A stretch of DNA of 64,000 nucleotides, taken from assembly GCA_024635995.1 (NCBI GenBank), contig JAGXHW010000031.1:1-64000 (forward strand), written 5' to 3'. This document shows positions 23,653 through 30,825 of this stretch, piece by piece. The stretch is from Clostridiaceae bacterium. Its GTDB lineage: Bacteria > Bacillota > Clostridia > Peptostreptococcales > Tindalliaceae. The notes beneath the pieces were generated by a model, which was not told the DNA's origin, did no database searches, and was given only the letters and a program-made list of their open reading frames with translations. Position 1 is the stretch's first letter; each line of letters begins with the position of its first letter. Made by a program: the position numbers and the translations under genes.

Positions 23653-23695
23653 ATACCGGCTTGGTCTTTAGGGGACTGAGGCCGGTATTTTTTTT
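23653..23695 (+). terminator. terminator of the small-peptide unit
   Basis: ATACCGGC (23653-23660) pairs with GCCGGTAT (23681-23688), followed by TTTTTTTT on the plus strand. Confidence 0.8.
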
Positions 23696-23723
23696 GACAA
23701 AAACACTAACGGCACGATTGGCA

Positions 23724-23890
23724 AAGCGGAGAAAAAAATTCTCCGCTTTTTCGACATTCATCTGATGACTACCACCGCTAAGACTCCCTCTTCTGCAAGA
23801 GGGAGATAAACGGTGCTATGTCCCTAGATAACGCATTCTAACCTTCTGATGGAGTTAAAACTCCAACAGAAGCTAAGAATTCTGTTTATA
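23724..23890. repeat. hairpin cluster and palindromic repeat, copy 1 (downstream of isc)
   Basis: Three structures follow each other. First a stem AAGCGGAGAA/TTCTCCGCTT (23724-23749) usable as a terminator in both directions. Then CTCCCTCTT/AAGAGGGAG (23784-23805). Last a 46-base palindromic core (23835-23880) with arms ATTCT and CCTTCTG matching CAGAAG and AGAAT, and inner GAGTT/AACTC. The section from GATGACTACCAC (23764) to 23890 recurs upstream of the isc operon in shortened form (26124-26203). Confidence 0.7.
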
Positions 23891-23972
23891 TTGTACCGCA
23901 ACTAGCACACATGTTCAAGTACCGTTTTGTTTTATTCAAAAGTTTCACTATTATTTCACTTCTATTATTTTT

Positions 23973-24413
23973 TTATTCTTCGACAAGGTCGTGATGATCT
24001 TCATCACCTGTTGGCGGTTTATAGCCTTTTAATCCTTCATATTCTTTATTGTTTCGCTGTGCATAGTCATAGATGGCACTCTTAATGGCTTCTTCCGCCA
24101 ACACAGAACAGTGCATTTTTGCAGCCGGCAGGCCATCCAGGGCTTCGGCCACGGCTTTGTTACTCAGTGCCAGGGCTTCATCAATGGTCTTGCCCATGAT
24201 CAGCTCCGTTGCCATACTGGAGGAGGCGATGGCGCTGCCACATCCAAAGGTTTTGAACTTTACGTCCTTGACGGTGTCGTTTTCAATCTTGAAATACATT
24301 TTCATGATGTCGCCGCATTTGGGGTTTCCTACCTGCCCTACGGCATCGGCGTCCTTAATTTCACCCACGTTGCGAGGGTTTGTAAAATGGTCCATTACTT
24401 TTTCACTGTACAT
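23973..24413 (-). CDS. iscU: Fe-S cluster scaffold IscU/NifU N-terminal type
   Basis: A 146-residue scaffold with the three cluster-binding cysteines in NPKCGD, FGCGSA and KMHCSVLA. It receives sulfur from IscS and assembles [2Fe-2S] clusters for transfer. The C-terminus is longer than E. coli IscU and ends in acidic HHDLVEE; it lacks the thioredoxin-like Nfu domain of long NifU. The ribosome site GGAGGG lies 12 bases upstream and inside the iscS 3' end, so translation is probably coupled. Third gene of iscR-iscS-iscU. Confidence 0.95.
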   Translation of the reverse strand: MYSEKVMDHFTNPRNVGEIKDADAVGQVGNPKCGDIMKMYFKIENDTVKDVKFKTFGCGSAIASSSMATELIMGKTIDEALALSNKAVAEALDGLPAAKMHCSVLAEEAIKSAIYDYAQRNNKEYEGLKGYKPPTGDEDHHDLVEE

Positions 24414-24415
24414 GA

Positions 24416-25591
24416 TTAACGGTTGCCCTCCTTCACCTGTTCATATAATGGTGACATGTCGCGAAGCCGCTGGATAATAGCCGGAAGTTTTTCAACGACA
24501 TAGTCTATTTCTTCCTGTGTGGTCATGTCTCCCAGGGTAAGCCGGAGAGATCCGTGGGCGATTTCATGGGTTAGCCCGATGCCCAACAGTACGTGTGATG
24601 GATCAAGGCTGCCGGATGTGCAGGCTGATCCGCTGGAAGCGCTTATGCCAGCCATGTCAAGGCCCAGCAGTATGCCTTCTCCTTCGACGTATTGGAAGCT
24701 GATGTTGACGTTGTTGCACAGGCGCTTTTCTTTATGCCCGTTGAGGCGTGTATAGGGAATGGCTTCCATGATTCGCTTTGTCAGGTCATTCCGGAAGGTG
24801 GTTAGTTTTTTGTCATGAGCTTCAATGTCGGTATAGGCCATTTCAGCTGCTTTACCGAAGCCCACAATACCGGCGATGTTTTCGGTGCCGGCTCGGCGTC
24901 CTTTTTCCTGGCCGCCGCCATGAAGCAGGTTGTGGATTTTTATGCCCTTACGTAGATAGAGGGCGCCCACACCTTTGGGTCCGTAGAGCTTATGGGCCGA
25001 GACGGAGATCATGTCCACCGGCAGGGCTTGTGTGTCGATGACGATGTGGCCGTAAGCCTGAACGGCGTCTGTATGAAAGAGAATGCCTTTTTCTTTGGCA
25101 ATTTTCCCGATTTCTTCGATGGGTTGGATGGTACCGATTTCGTTGTTGGCGTACATTATACTGATGAGTATGGTGGTGTCTTTAATGGCGTTTTTCAGGT
25201 CTTCCAGGCTTACTAAGCCTTCACTGTCCACTGGCAGGTATGTGATTTCAAAACCTTGTTTTTCAAGGTATTCACAGGTGTGCAGCACAGCATGGTGTTC
25301 AACGCTGCTGGTAATGATGTGGTTGCCTATATGTTTCAATGCATGGGCTGTTCCTTTGATGGCCCAGTTGTCAGATTCTGAACCGCAGCCGGTGAAATAG
25401 ATTTCATCCTGACGGGCGTTGAATGTTTTGGCAATTTTATCTCTTGCTTCGTCAATGGCTTTTTTACTGGCCTGCCCCATTTGGTAAATGCTGGAAGGGT
25501 TGCCATACTGCTCTGTAAAAAAGGGGATCATGGCGTCCAGCACTTCCTTTTTCACAGGGGTGGTGGCACTGTAATCCATATACACTTTCAT
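24416..25591 (-). CDS. iscS: cysteine desulfurase IscS/NifS
   Basis: A 391-residue PLP enzyme. The PLP lysine is in SAHKLYGPKG, the His-Asp region is HTDAVQAYGH, and the active-site cysteine loop is SSGSACTSGSLDPSHV. It removes sulfur from cysteine for IscU and for tRNA thiolation by MnmA downstream. Full length for the class I family. AAGGAGTGATTTT precedes ATG 25591, four bases after the iscR stop. Confidence 0.97.
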   Translation of the reverse strand: MKVYMDYSATTPVKKEVLDAMIPFFTEQYGNPSSIYQMGQASKKAIDEARDKIAKTFNARQDEIYFTGCGSESDNWAIKGTAHALKHIGNHIITSSVEHHAVLHTCEYLEKQGFEITYLPVDSEGLVSLEDLKNAIKDTTILISIMYANNEIGTIQPIEEIGKIAKEKGILFHTDAVQAYGHIVIDTQALPVDMISVSAHKLYGPKGVGALYLRKGIKIHNLLHGGGQEKGRRAGTENIAGIVGFGKAAEMAYTDIEAHDKKLTTFRNDLTKRIMEAIPYTRLNGHKEKRLCNNVNISFQYVEGEGILLGLDMAGISASSGSACTSGSLDPSHVLLGIGLTHEIAHGSLRLTLGDMTTQEEIDYVVEKLPAIIQRLRDMSPLYEQVKEGNR

Positions 25592-25595
25592 AAAA

Positions 25596-26027
25596 TCACT
25601 CCTTTTCTATACTGGACACCTGATCTTCAATCATGTTCTGAAGCGTCATGGTGTCGATGACATTGTGAATACTGTTATTGATTTTCTCCCACACGCCCCT
25701 GGTTACGCAGCCTGATGCAAGCTTGCATTTTGGTGCTTCCGGGTCTGCCACACACTCGGCGGGTGCCATAGGCCCTTCAAGGGCTAACAGTACCTGGCCA
25801 ACGGTGACTTCTTCCGGGGAGCGTTGCATGAGATAACCGCCCTGTGCGCCTCGAACGCTTTTAACCAGGCCGGCTTTTCGTAGAATGGCGATGAGTTGTT
25901 CCAAGTAGTTTTCCGGAATGTTCTGCCGTTCAGCTATTATTTTTAAAGGGATGGGACCATTACCGTATTGAAGTCCTAATTCGAACATGGCCTTTAGTCC
26001 GTAACGACCTTTGGTCGATAAAATCAT
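25596..26027 (-). CDS. iscR: Rrf2-family iron-sulfur regulator IscR
   Basis: A 143-residue Rrf2 winged-helix regulator. It has the three cysteines CVADPEAPKC and SGC (spacing C-x8-C-x5-C) expected to hold a [2Fe-2S] cluster, and YGLKAMFELG and RAQGGYLM-like recognition segments. It likely represses its own operon when clusters are plentiful. Its promoter (26062-26090) carries an ACTAGT-centred sequence between the hexamers that may be the operator. CymR, a cysteine regulator of the same family, lacks these cysteines. Confidence 0.93.
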   Translation of the reverse strand: MILSTKGRYGLKAMFELGLQYGNGPIPLKIIAERQNIPENYLEQLIAILRKAGLVKSVRGAQGGYLMQRSPEEVTVGQVLLALEGPMAPAECVADPEAPKCKLASGCVTRGVWEKINNSIHNVIDTMTLQNMIEDQVSSIEKE

Positions 26028-26061
26028 TGGTCAGCCTCCGTTCTTTCGTTACAATAAGTAA

Positions 26062-26090
26062 AGTATAGAATACCCTACTAGTTTTGTCAA
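26062..26090 (-). promoter_or_regulatory. isc operon promoter with possible IscR site
   Basis: Minus strand TTGACA (26090-26085), 17-base spacer, TATACT (26067-26062). The spacer AAACTAGTAGGGTATTC contains ACTAGT and a TAGGGTA element of the kind seen in Rrf2 operators. Confidence 0.75.
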
Positions 26091-26123
26091 GATTAAAACG
26101 GTAAATATCCGACTAAATTTGTC

Positions 26124-26203
26124 CGATGACTACCACACCTGGATAACGCATTCTAACCTTCTGATGGAGTTAAAACTCTAACAGAAGTTAAGAATCTTGT
26201 TTA
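26124..26203. repeat. palindromic repeat, copy 2 (upstream of isc)
   Basis: It begins GATGACTACCAC and carries the same 46-base palindromic core (26150-26195), 44 of 46 bases identical to 23835-23880 and in the same orientation. Compared with copy 1 the CTCCCTCTT hairpin is missing, as if deleted. Two same-direction copies thus bracket the isc operon. Confidence 0.8.
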
Positions 26204-26292
26204 TAGTGATTAAAAGCCAGCATTCAAAAAGGTGTCCTGTTTATGGTACAATTGAGTCACTGAAAGGAATAAACGGAACAGGAGGCGACAAT

Positions 26293-27036
26293 ATGGCACG
26301 GTATGAAGAACTGACAGGTAAGCGGGTCATCGTCACAGGAGGGGCCAGCGGTATTGGCCTGGCAACAGCACAGCGGTTTGTAGAGGAAGGCTCCAGCGTG
26401 ATGATCTTTGACATCAACGAAGAAGCACTGAAAAACACTCTGGCAGAAAATCCGGGACTGGTTGGTGGCGTGGTCGTGGATGTAAGTGACGAAGACAGTG
26501 TAAAAACAGGTTTTAAAGAGGCAGATCAGCAGATGGGCGGCATTGATATCCTCATTTCCAATGCAGGTATCAGTGTGCGAAACTTAATTAAGGACACCAC
26601 TTTCCAACAATGGAAAAAGGTGATTGACATTAACCTCCATGGTATGTACCTTTGTGCCAAGGAAGCTCTGGACCGAATGGAAACGCAGGGATCCGGTGTA
26701 GTTCTTTTCACTGCCTCCACCAATGGTATGGAAGCTCACCCCTATTACGCCGATTACAACGCTTCCAAGGCAGGCGTTATTCTTTTGGGACGCACCCTTG
26801 CCCTGGAATATGCACCGAAAATCCGTGTCAATTCTATCTGCCCTGGCTATGTTCTCACCCCCATGCAGCGATCGGAATATACCGACGAAATGCTGGAAAA
26901 AGTAAACCAGGGAATTCCCATGAAGCGGCACGCAGAGCCCCGGGAAGTGGCGGCTTTGTTTGCCTTCCTGGCATCCGATGAAGCTTCCTATATTACCGGT
27001 CAGCACATTCCCATCGATGGAGGCGAAACCGCCTGA
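26293..27036 (+). CDS. short-chain dehydrogenase/reductase
   Basis: A 247-residue classical SDR. Cofactor motif TGGASGIGLA (near residue 12-21), NAGISV, catalytic Ser in FTASTNG and Tyr/Lys in YNASKAG, C-terminal HIPIDGGE. The acidic residue after the second strand (FDINEE) suggests NAD rather than NADP. ATG 26293 has GGAGGCGACAAT upstream; the longer frame to 26197 is not used. TACAAT at about 26247 may be its -10. It is monocistronic with a terminator. The substrate is not deducible; 3-oxoacyl-ACP reductase-like and sugar or polyol dehydrogenase roles are possible. Confidence 0.9.
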   Translation: MARYEELTGKRVIVTGGASGIGLATAQRFVEEGSSVMIFDINEEALKNTLAENPGLVGGVVVDVSDEDSVKTGFKEADQQMGGIDILISNAGISVRNLIKDTTFQQWKKVIDINLHGMYLCAKEALDRMETQGSGVVLFTASTNGMEAHPYYADYNASKAGVILLGRTLALEYAPKIRVNSICPGYVLTPMQRSEYTDEMLEKVNQGIPMKRHAEPREVAALFAFLASDEASYITGQHIPIDGGETA

Positions 27037-27063
27037 TTCATTAATTTACCAGAAACGCAAAAT

Positions 27064-27104
27064 AATTGGCACCCACTAGTGTATGGGTGCCAATAGTTTT
27101 GCAC
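27064..27104. terminator. bidirectional terminator
   Basis: ATTGGCACCC (27064-27073) pairs with GGGTGCCAAT (27085-27094), with T-rich tails on both strands. It separates the convergent SDR and RocB-like genes. Confidence 0.75.
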
Positions 27105-27116
27105 TTTATTGTTAGT

Positions 27117-28769
27117 TTAACCTTTCAGCAATTCTTCAATGGTGTAAGCCAACAATTCCGGATACACCCGGAAAGAATAATCTTCGTGGAGACGCTCTGT
27201 GTTTTTATGGGCGTCTTTGCCGTAGGGTCCTATGTTCATTACCGGCAGGTCAAGTTTTTTAATGGTTTCAACAGGCAGGCCGTAACTGAAGCCCCAGTTT
27301 GGCATGTTGGGTTGGATGTTGGTGATGACATCTTCTGCGTTCTGAAGGCACACAAAGCTGAGGTCGCAGAGGCAGGTGAAGAATTTCTCCACACCCACTT
27401 CTTCGTTAAACTCTGATTTTGCGTAGGCTGCCACTTTTTCCACCACTTCTGAAGCCAGTGCTTTTTTGGGGGTGGCTTTGGTGGGTTTGATGTGGGGGTA
27501 ATAGGGCGGAACGTACAGCAGCACGATTTTAGGATCCTGGTCAGGATAAAAGCCGTGGACTTCCTGTACCATCTTCAGGGCCAGGATCCGCTGGTCCATT
27601 TCAGGGTGCTTCTTCCATTCTTCCCGGCAGGCTTTCATGTGTTTCTCAAAAGCTTCGCCACCGTTCTCACTGGCAGTGTGCAACAGTTCACTGTAGGAAA
27701 GGACGGTGGGGCTCCAGTCGTAGAAGCTGCCTTGTTTACCTGTCATGTCAAAATACCGTTGGGTTTGGGTTCGCTGAATTTCCAGGGAATCTGTCATGGC
27801 TTCAATGGCCAGGTCCTGTACCTGATCAAAGAAGAATTTTGGTGATTGGTCGGCAGTGAGGAAATTATAATAGGCGTAGGCCGATTCAGGTGTTTTCACA
27901 TTGTAATGAGCCTTGGTGTCTGTCTGTTTCAGTGAGGTGGGAGGCGATACCACCACGTCTTCAAAGACATCGGCCAGGTTCATGTTCAGTTCAATACGGC
28001 GGGTTAATTCAGAGATGATCAGGTTGGCGTTCAGGCCTGTCAACGAGTCGCCGCCGTGGGTTTCCTTGCCTACTGCATAAGCCATCAGTACAAACTTACC
28101 CAGGGTGCCCTGGTATACGTATTTTTTGGGGTCGCCGGGGTAGTTGGGAAATTGGGGTTCGCCATCGATGCAGACAATGTAGTCAAGGTCATGGGTTTCC
28201 GCCAGTTCCACCATATTTTTGGTAGCTGAAATCATGCCCAGGGAATTGTTTTCTTCGTCGGGAACGGCCACGAAAAGCAGGTTCCCTTTCAGTGCTGATG
28301 GGTTGCGGCTAGCGGCTTCAAGCATAGTCATCGCTACGGCCACACCACAACGCATGTCCATGACACCGCGTCCAAATATCCATTCTTTCGATTCAAAATC
28401 CTTTTTGGCGTCCGGGTTCAATGATTCAGGATTAATCTGTTCCATGAGCTTTTCAGGGTCAAAGGCTACTTCTTCGTTTTTTCCATAATCCTGGGCGTCC
28501 ACCACGTCGGAGTGACCAATCATGACAATGGTTCTGTTGGACGATGCGTCACCTTTCACCAGGGCGGTGACCACTTCACGGTCAAAACCGTCGTTGGGAA
28601 TGGGAAACGCTTTCAAATGATCTGGATGTTGCTGAAAATAGGGCATTTCCTGAAAGCAAGATTTGATTTCGTCTGTGGATTTGTTTTCATCCCTGGTGCC
28701 TGAGATGCCCTTTGTTGCCACCAGTCTGTAAAAGGTTTTTTCCAGTAACTCTCGGTTTACTTGAAGCAT
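27117..28769 (-). CDS. rocB: RocB-like M20 metallopeptidase
   Basis: A 550-residue protein of the RocB branch of peptidase family M20. Metal ligands are seen in GHSDVVDAQ, GRGVMDMRCG, VPDEENNS and near the end in GKDAHKNTER. It is longer than ordinary M20 enzymes (about 400), as is typical of RocB. B. subtilis rocB lies in an arginine/ornithine use cluster, but its reaction is not defined. Here arginine or ornithine peptides would suit the ornithine operon 7 kb away. GGAGAGGACGTC precedes ATG 28769. The gene stands alone between two divergent or convergent plus-strand genes. Confidence 0.85.
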   Translation of the reverse strand: MLQVNRELLEKTFYRLVATKGISGTRDENKSTDEIKSCFQEMPYFQQHPDHLKAFPIPNDGFDREVVTALVKGDASSNRTIVMIGHSDVVDAQDYGKNEEVAFDPEKLMEQINPESLNPDAKKDFESKEWIFGRGVMDMRCGVAVAMTMLEAASRNPSALKGNLLFVAVPDEENNSLGMISATKNMVELAETHDLDYIVCIDGEPQFPNYPGDPKKYVYQGTLGKFVLMAYAVGKETHGGDSLTGLNANLIISELTRRIELNMNLADVFEDVVVSPPTSLKQTDTKAHYNVKTPESAYAYYNFLTADQSPKFFFDQVQDLAIEAMTDSLEIQRTQTQRYFDMTGKQGSFYDWSPTVLSYSELLHTASENGGEAFEKHMKACREEWKKHPEMDQRILALKMVQEVHGFYPDQDPKIVLLYVPPYYPHIKPTKATPKKALASEVVEKVAAYAKSEFNEEVGVEKFFTCLCDLSFVCLQNAEDVITNIQPNMPNWGFSYGLPVETIKKLDLPVMNIGPYGKDAHKNTERLHEDYSFRVYPELLAYTIEELLKG

Positions 28770-29065
28770 GACGTCCTCTCCTTTATATGTACTTTAAACG
28801 ATTAACGAATAACGATTGACGATACGGTTATTCATACTAACGATCAAAACTGAATCAAAGGCAAAGTTCAATTTTCGACTGCCTGTTAACAACCTACCCA
28901 ATAATCTTGCAATTATCATACCATTTTTCACCAGGTCTATTTCATAACATTTCGATATACATTGAGGTTTGTTATTATTATTCCTTTGGATAACATGGGG
29001 TATAATAACTGTGTATGGTATAATTAATGCATGGATGTAGAAAATATTTTGACAGGAGTGAAACA

Positions 29066-30721
29066 ATGAAAACTTTATTTGTCAACGCAAACCCTGTACT
29101 GTTTGACGATTCACCTGCTTTTGATTCTTTTTTAGTGGAAGATGGAAAGATTGTTGAAACTGGATTGGAAGCAAAACTGAAAAAAGCCATGAACCCCGAT
29201 GGCAGCCCAGACTCTCTGGTAGATTTAAAAGGGCAGCCTGTGATTCCCGGCCTTGTTGATTCTCACATTCATTTAATTGCTTATGCAGCGACCAAGGAAA
29301 GAAATGTTGCTTTAAAAGGTGTCGCTTCCCTTGATGCCATGCAGAAAAAAATAGCCGATTTCATTAAACGAAAAGAGTTGGAAGATGGCACATGGATCAG
29401 CGGTTCAGGTTGGAATCACGACATGTTTCCTGTAAGGGAAATGCCAAGCCGTCATGATTTGGACGCAGTTTCCCCTCATCACCCCATGAAGTTGTTGCGT
29501 ATGTGCTACCATATTTGTGTGGTGAACACCAAAGCCCTTGAGCTGGCTGGCATTAACAAAGACACACAAGACCCGGAAGGCGGGCGTATTGACCGTGACG
29601 CCGAAGGCAACCCCACCGGCATACTACGGGAAACAGCCATGACCCTTGTGGATAAAGCGATTCCTCCCCTGAAAGATAAGGAAGAAATGAAGGAACTCAT
29701 TTTAGCTGCCTGCGAAGATTTGGTGTCCTTAGGGTTTACGGCCGTTCACACCGATGACTTTGGCATGACGGGTGACCGGCAGGCTACACTGGACGCTTAC
29801 ATGGAATTGGACCAGGAAGGCAAACTGCCCCTGGACGTGGTTTTGCAGATGATCACGTATGAACCCAATGATTTCCAGTTTTACCTTGACCATGGCCTGA
29901 AAACCGGCAAACGTTTTAACCGATTGGTGTGCGGCCCCATTAAAATTTTAGGTGACGGATCTTTGGGATCCCGTACATCTGCCCTGAAAGAACCTTACAG
30001 CGATGACTCCAGCACCAGCGGTTTTATGCTTATGTCAGAAGCAATCCTGGACAAAATGATTCACCAGGCTTTTGACAATGGTTTTGACACAGCCATTCAT
30101 GCCATCGGCGATCTTACCATGGAAACGGTGCTGAATATTTATGCCAAATACGACGATCTGGTGAAAAGCCAGGGTCTCAAGCCGGCCATCATTCACAGTC
30201 AGATTGCAAGTGCTGAACTGCTGAAATTGTACAAGGATCTGGGTGTTGTGGCCAACATACAGCCTATCTTTACTCACTCAGACTGGCATATTGCTGAAGA
30301 ACGTGTTGGTCCGGAACGTCTGAAATACAGCTACTGCTGGAAAACCTACCGGGAAATGGGGATCCCCTGCGTGGGCAGCTCAGACGCTCCTGTGGAAAGT
30401 TTTAACCCCTACTACAACATTTATTCCGCAGTGACCAGAAAAGACCTGGATGGCAATCCTGAAGGCGGCTGGATTCCGGAAGAAGCGCTGTCCCGTGAAG
30501 AGGCTCTGAAGCTCTTTACCCTTTACCCACCTATGCTGACCCGTGAAGTGGGAGAAAAAGGTGAACTGAAACCTGGTTTCGCGGCTGACTTTACCGTATT
30601 GTCTCATCATCCTTATGAGGTTGAGGCGGATGATTTAAAAACCATCAGCGCTTTCGCCACTTACAAAGGTGGGAAGAAAGTCTATGAAAGCCCGGTGTTT
30701 ATAAGTATCACAAAGGAATAG
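29066..30721 (+). CDS. amidohydrolase family 3 (YtcJ-like)
   Basis: A 551-residue metal-dependent amidohydrolase. Metal-site pieces: VDSHIHL (HxH), a GDGSLGSRTSALKEPY loop, AIHAIGD, IIHSQIAS, and the final Asp in GSSDAPVES. The family hydrolyses N-acyl or formyl amides and related bonds; the exact substrate is unknown. ATG 29066 is chosen (GGAG seven bases upstream) over 29027. The upstream bases 28770-29065 hold no gene; TATAAT elements occur at about 28999 and 29015. Downstream is a strong terminator. Confidence 0.88.
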   Translation: MKTLFVNANPVLFDDSPAFDSFLVEDGKIVETGLEAKLKKAMNPDGSPDSLVDLKGQPVIPGLVDSHIHLIAYAATKERNVALKGVASLDAMQKKIADFIKRKELEDGTWISGSGWNHDMFPVREMPSRHDLDAVSPHHPMKLLRMCYHICVVNTKALELAGINKDTQDPEGGRIDRDAEGNPTGILRETAMTLVDKAIPPLKDKEEMKELILAACEDLVSLGFTAVHTDDFGMTGDRQATLDAYMELDQEGKLPLDVVLQMITYEPNDFQFYLDHGLKTGKRFNRLVCGPIKILGDGSLGSRTSALKEPYSDDSSTSGFMLMSEAILDKMIHQAFDNGFDTAIHAIGDLTMETVLNIYAKYDDLVKSQGLKPAIIHSQIASAELLKLYKDLGVVANIQPIFTHSDWHIAEERVGPERLKYSYCWKTYREMGIPCVGSSDAPVESFNPYYNIYSAVTRKDLDGNPEGGWIPEEALSREEALKLFTLYPPMLTREVGEKGELKPGFAADFTVLSHHPYEVEADDLKTISAFATYKGGKKVYESPVFISITKE

Positions 30722-30751
30722 CCAAAACTGAACAAGTGCATGAAAAGCAAA

Positions 30752-30786
30752 AGCAGTCGGTGTTTTTTACCGGCTGCTCTTTTTGT
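30752..30786 (+). terminator. amidohydrolase terminator
   Basis: AGCAGTCGGT (30752-30761) pairs with ACCGGCTGCT (30769-30778), followed by CTTTTTG on the plus strand. It also separates the convergent WD40 gene. Confidence 0.75.
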
Positions 30787-30825
30787 TCTGGATTTTGGTG
30801 GGGCTCTATATGGGTTTACATGGCT

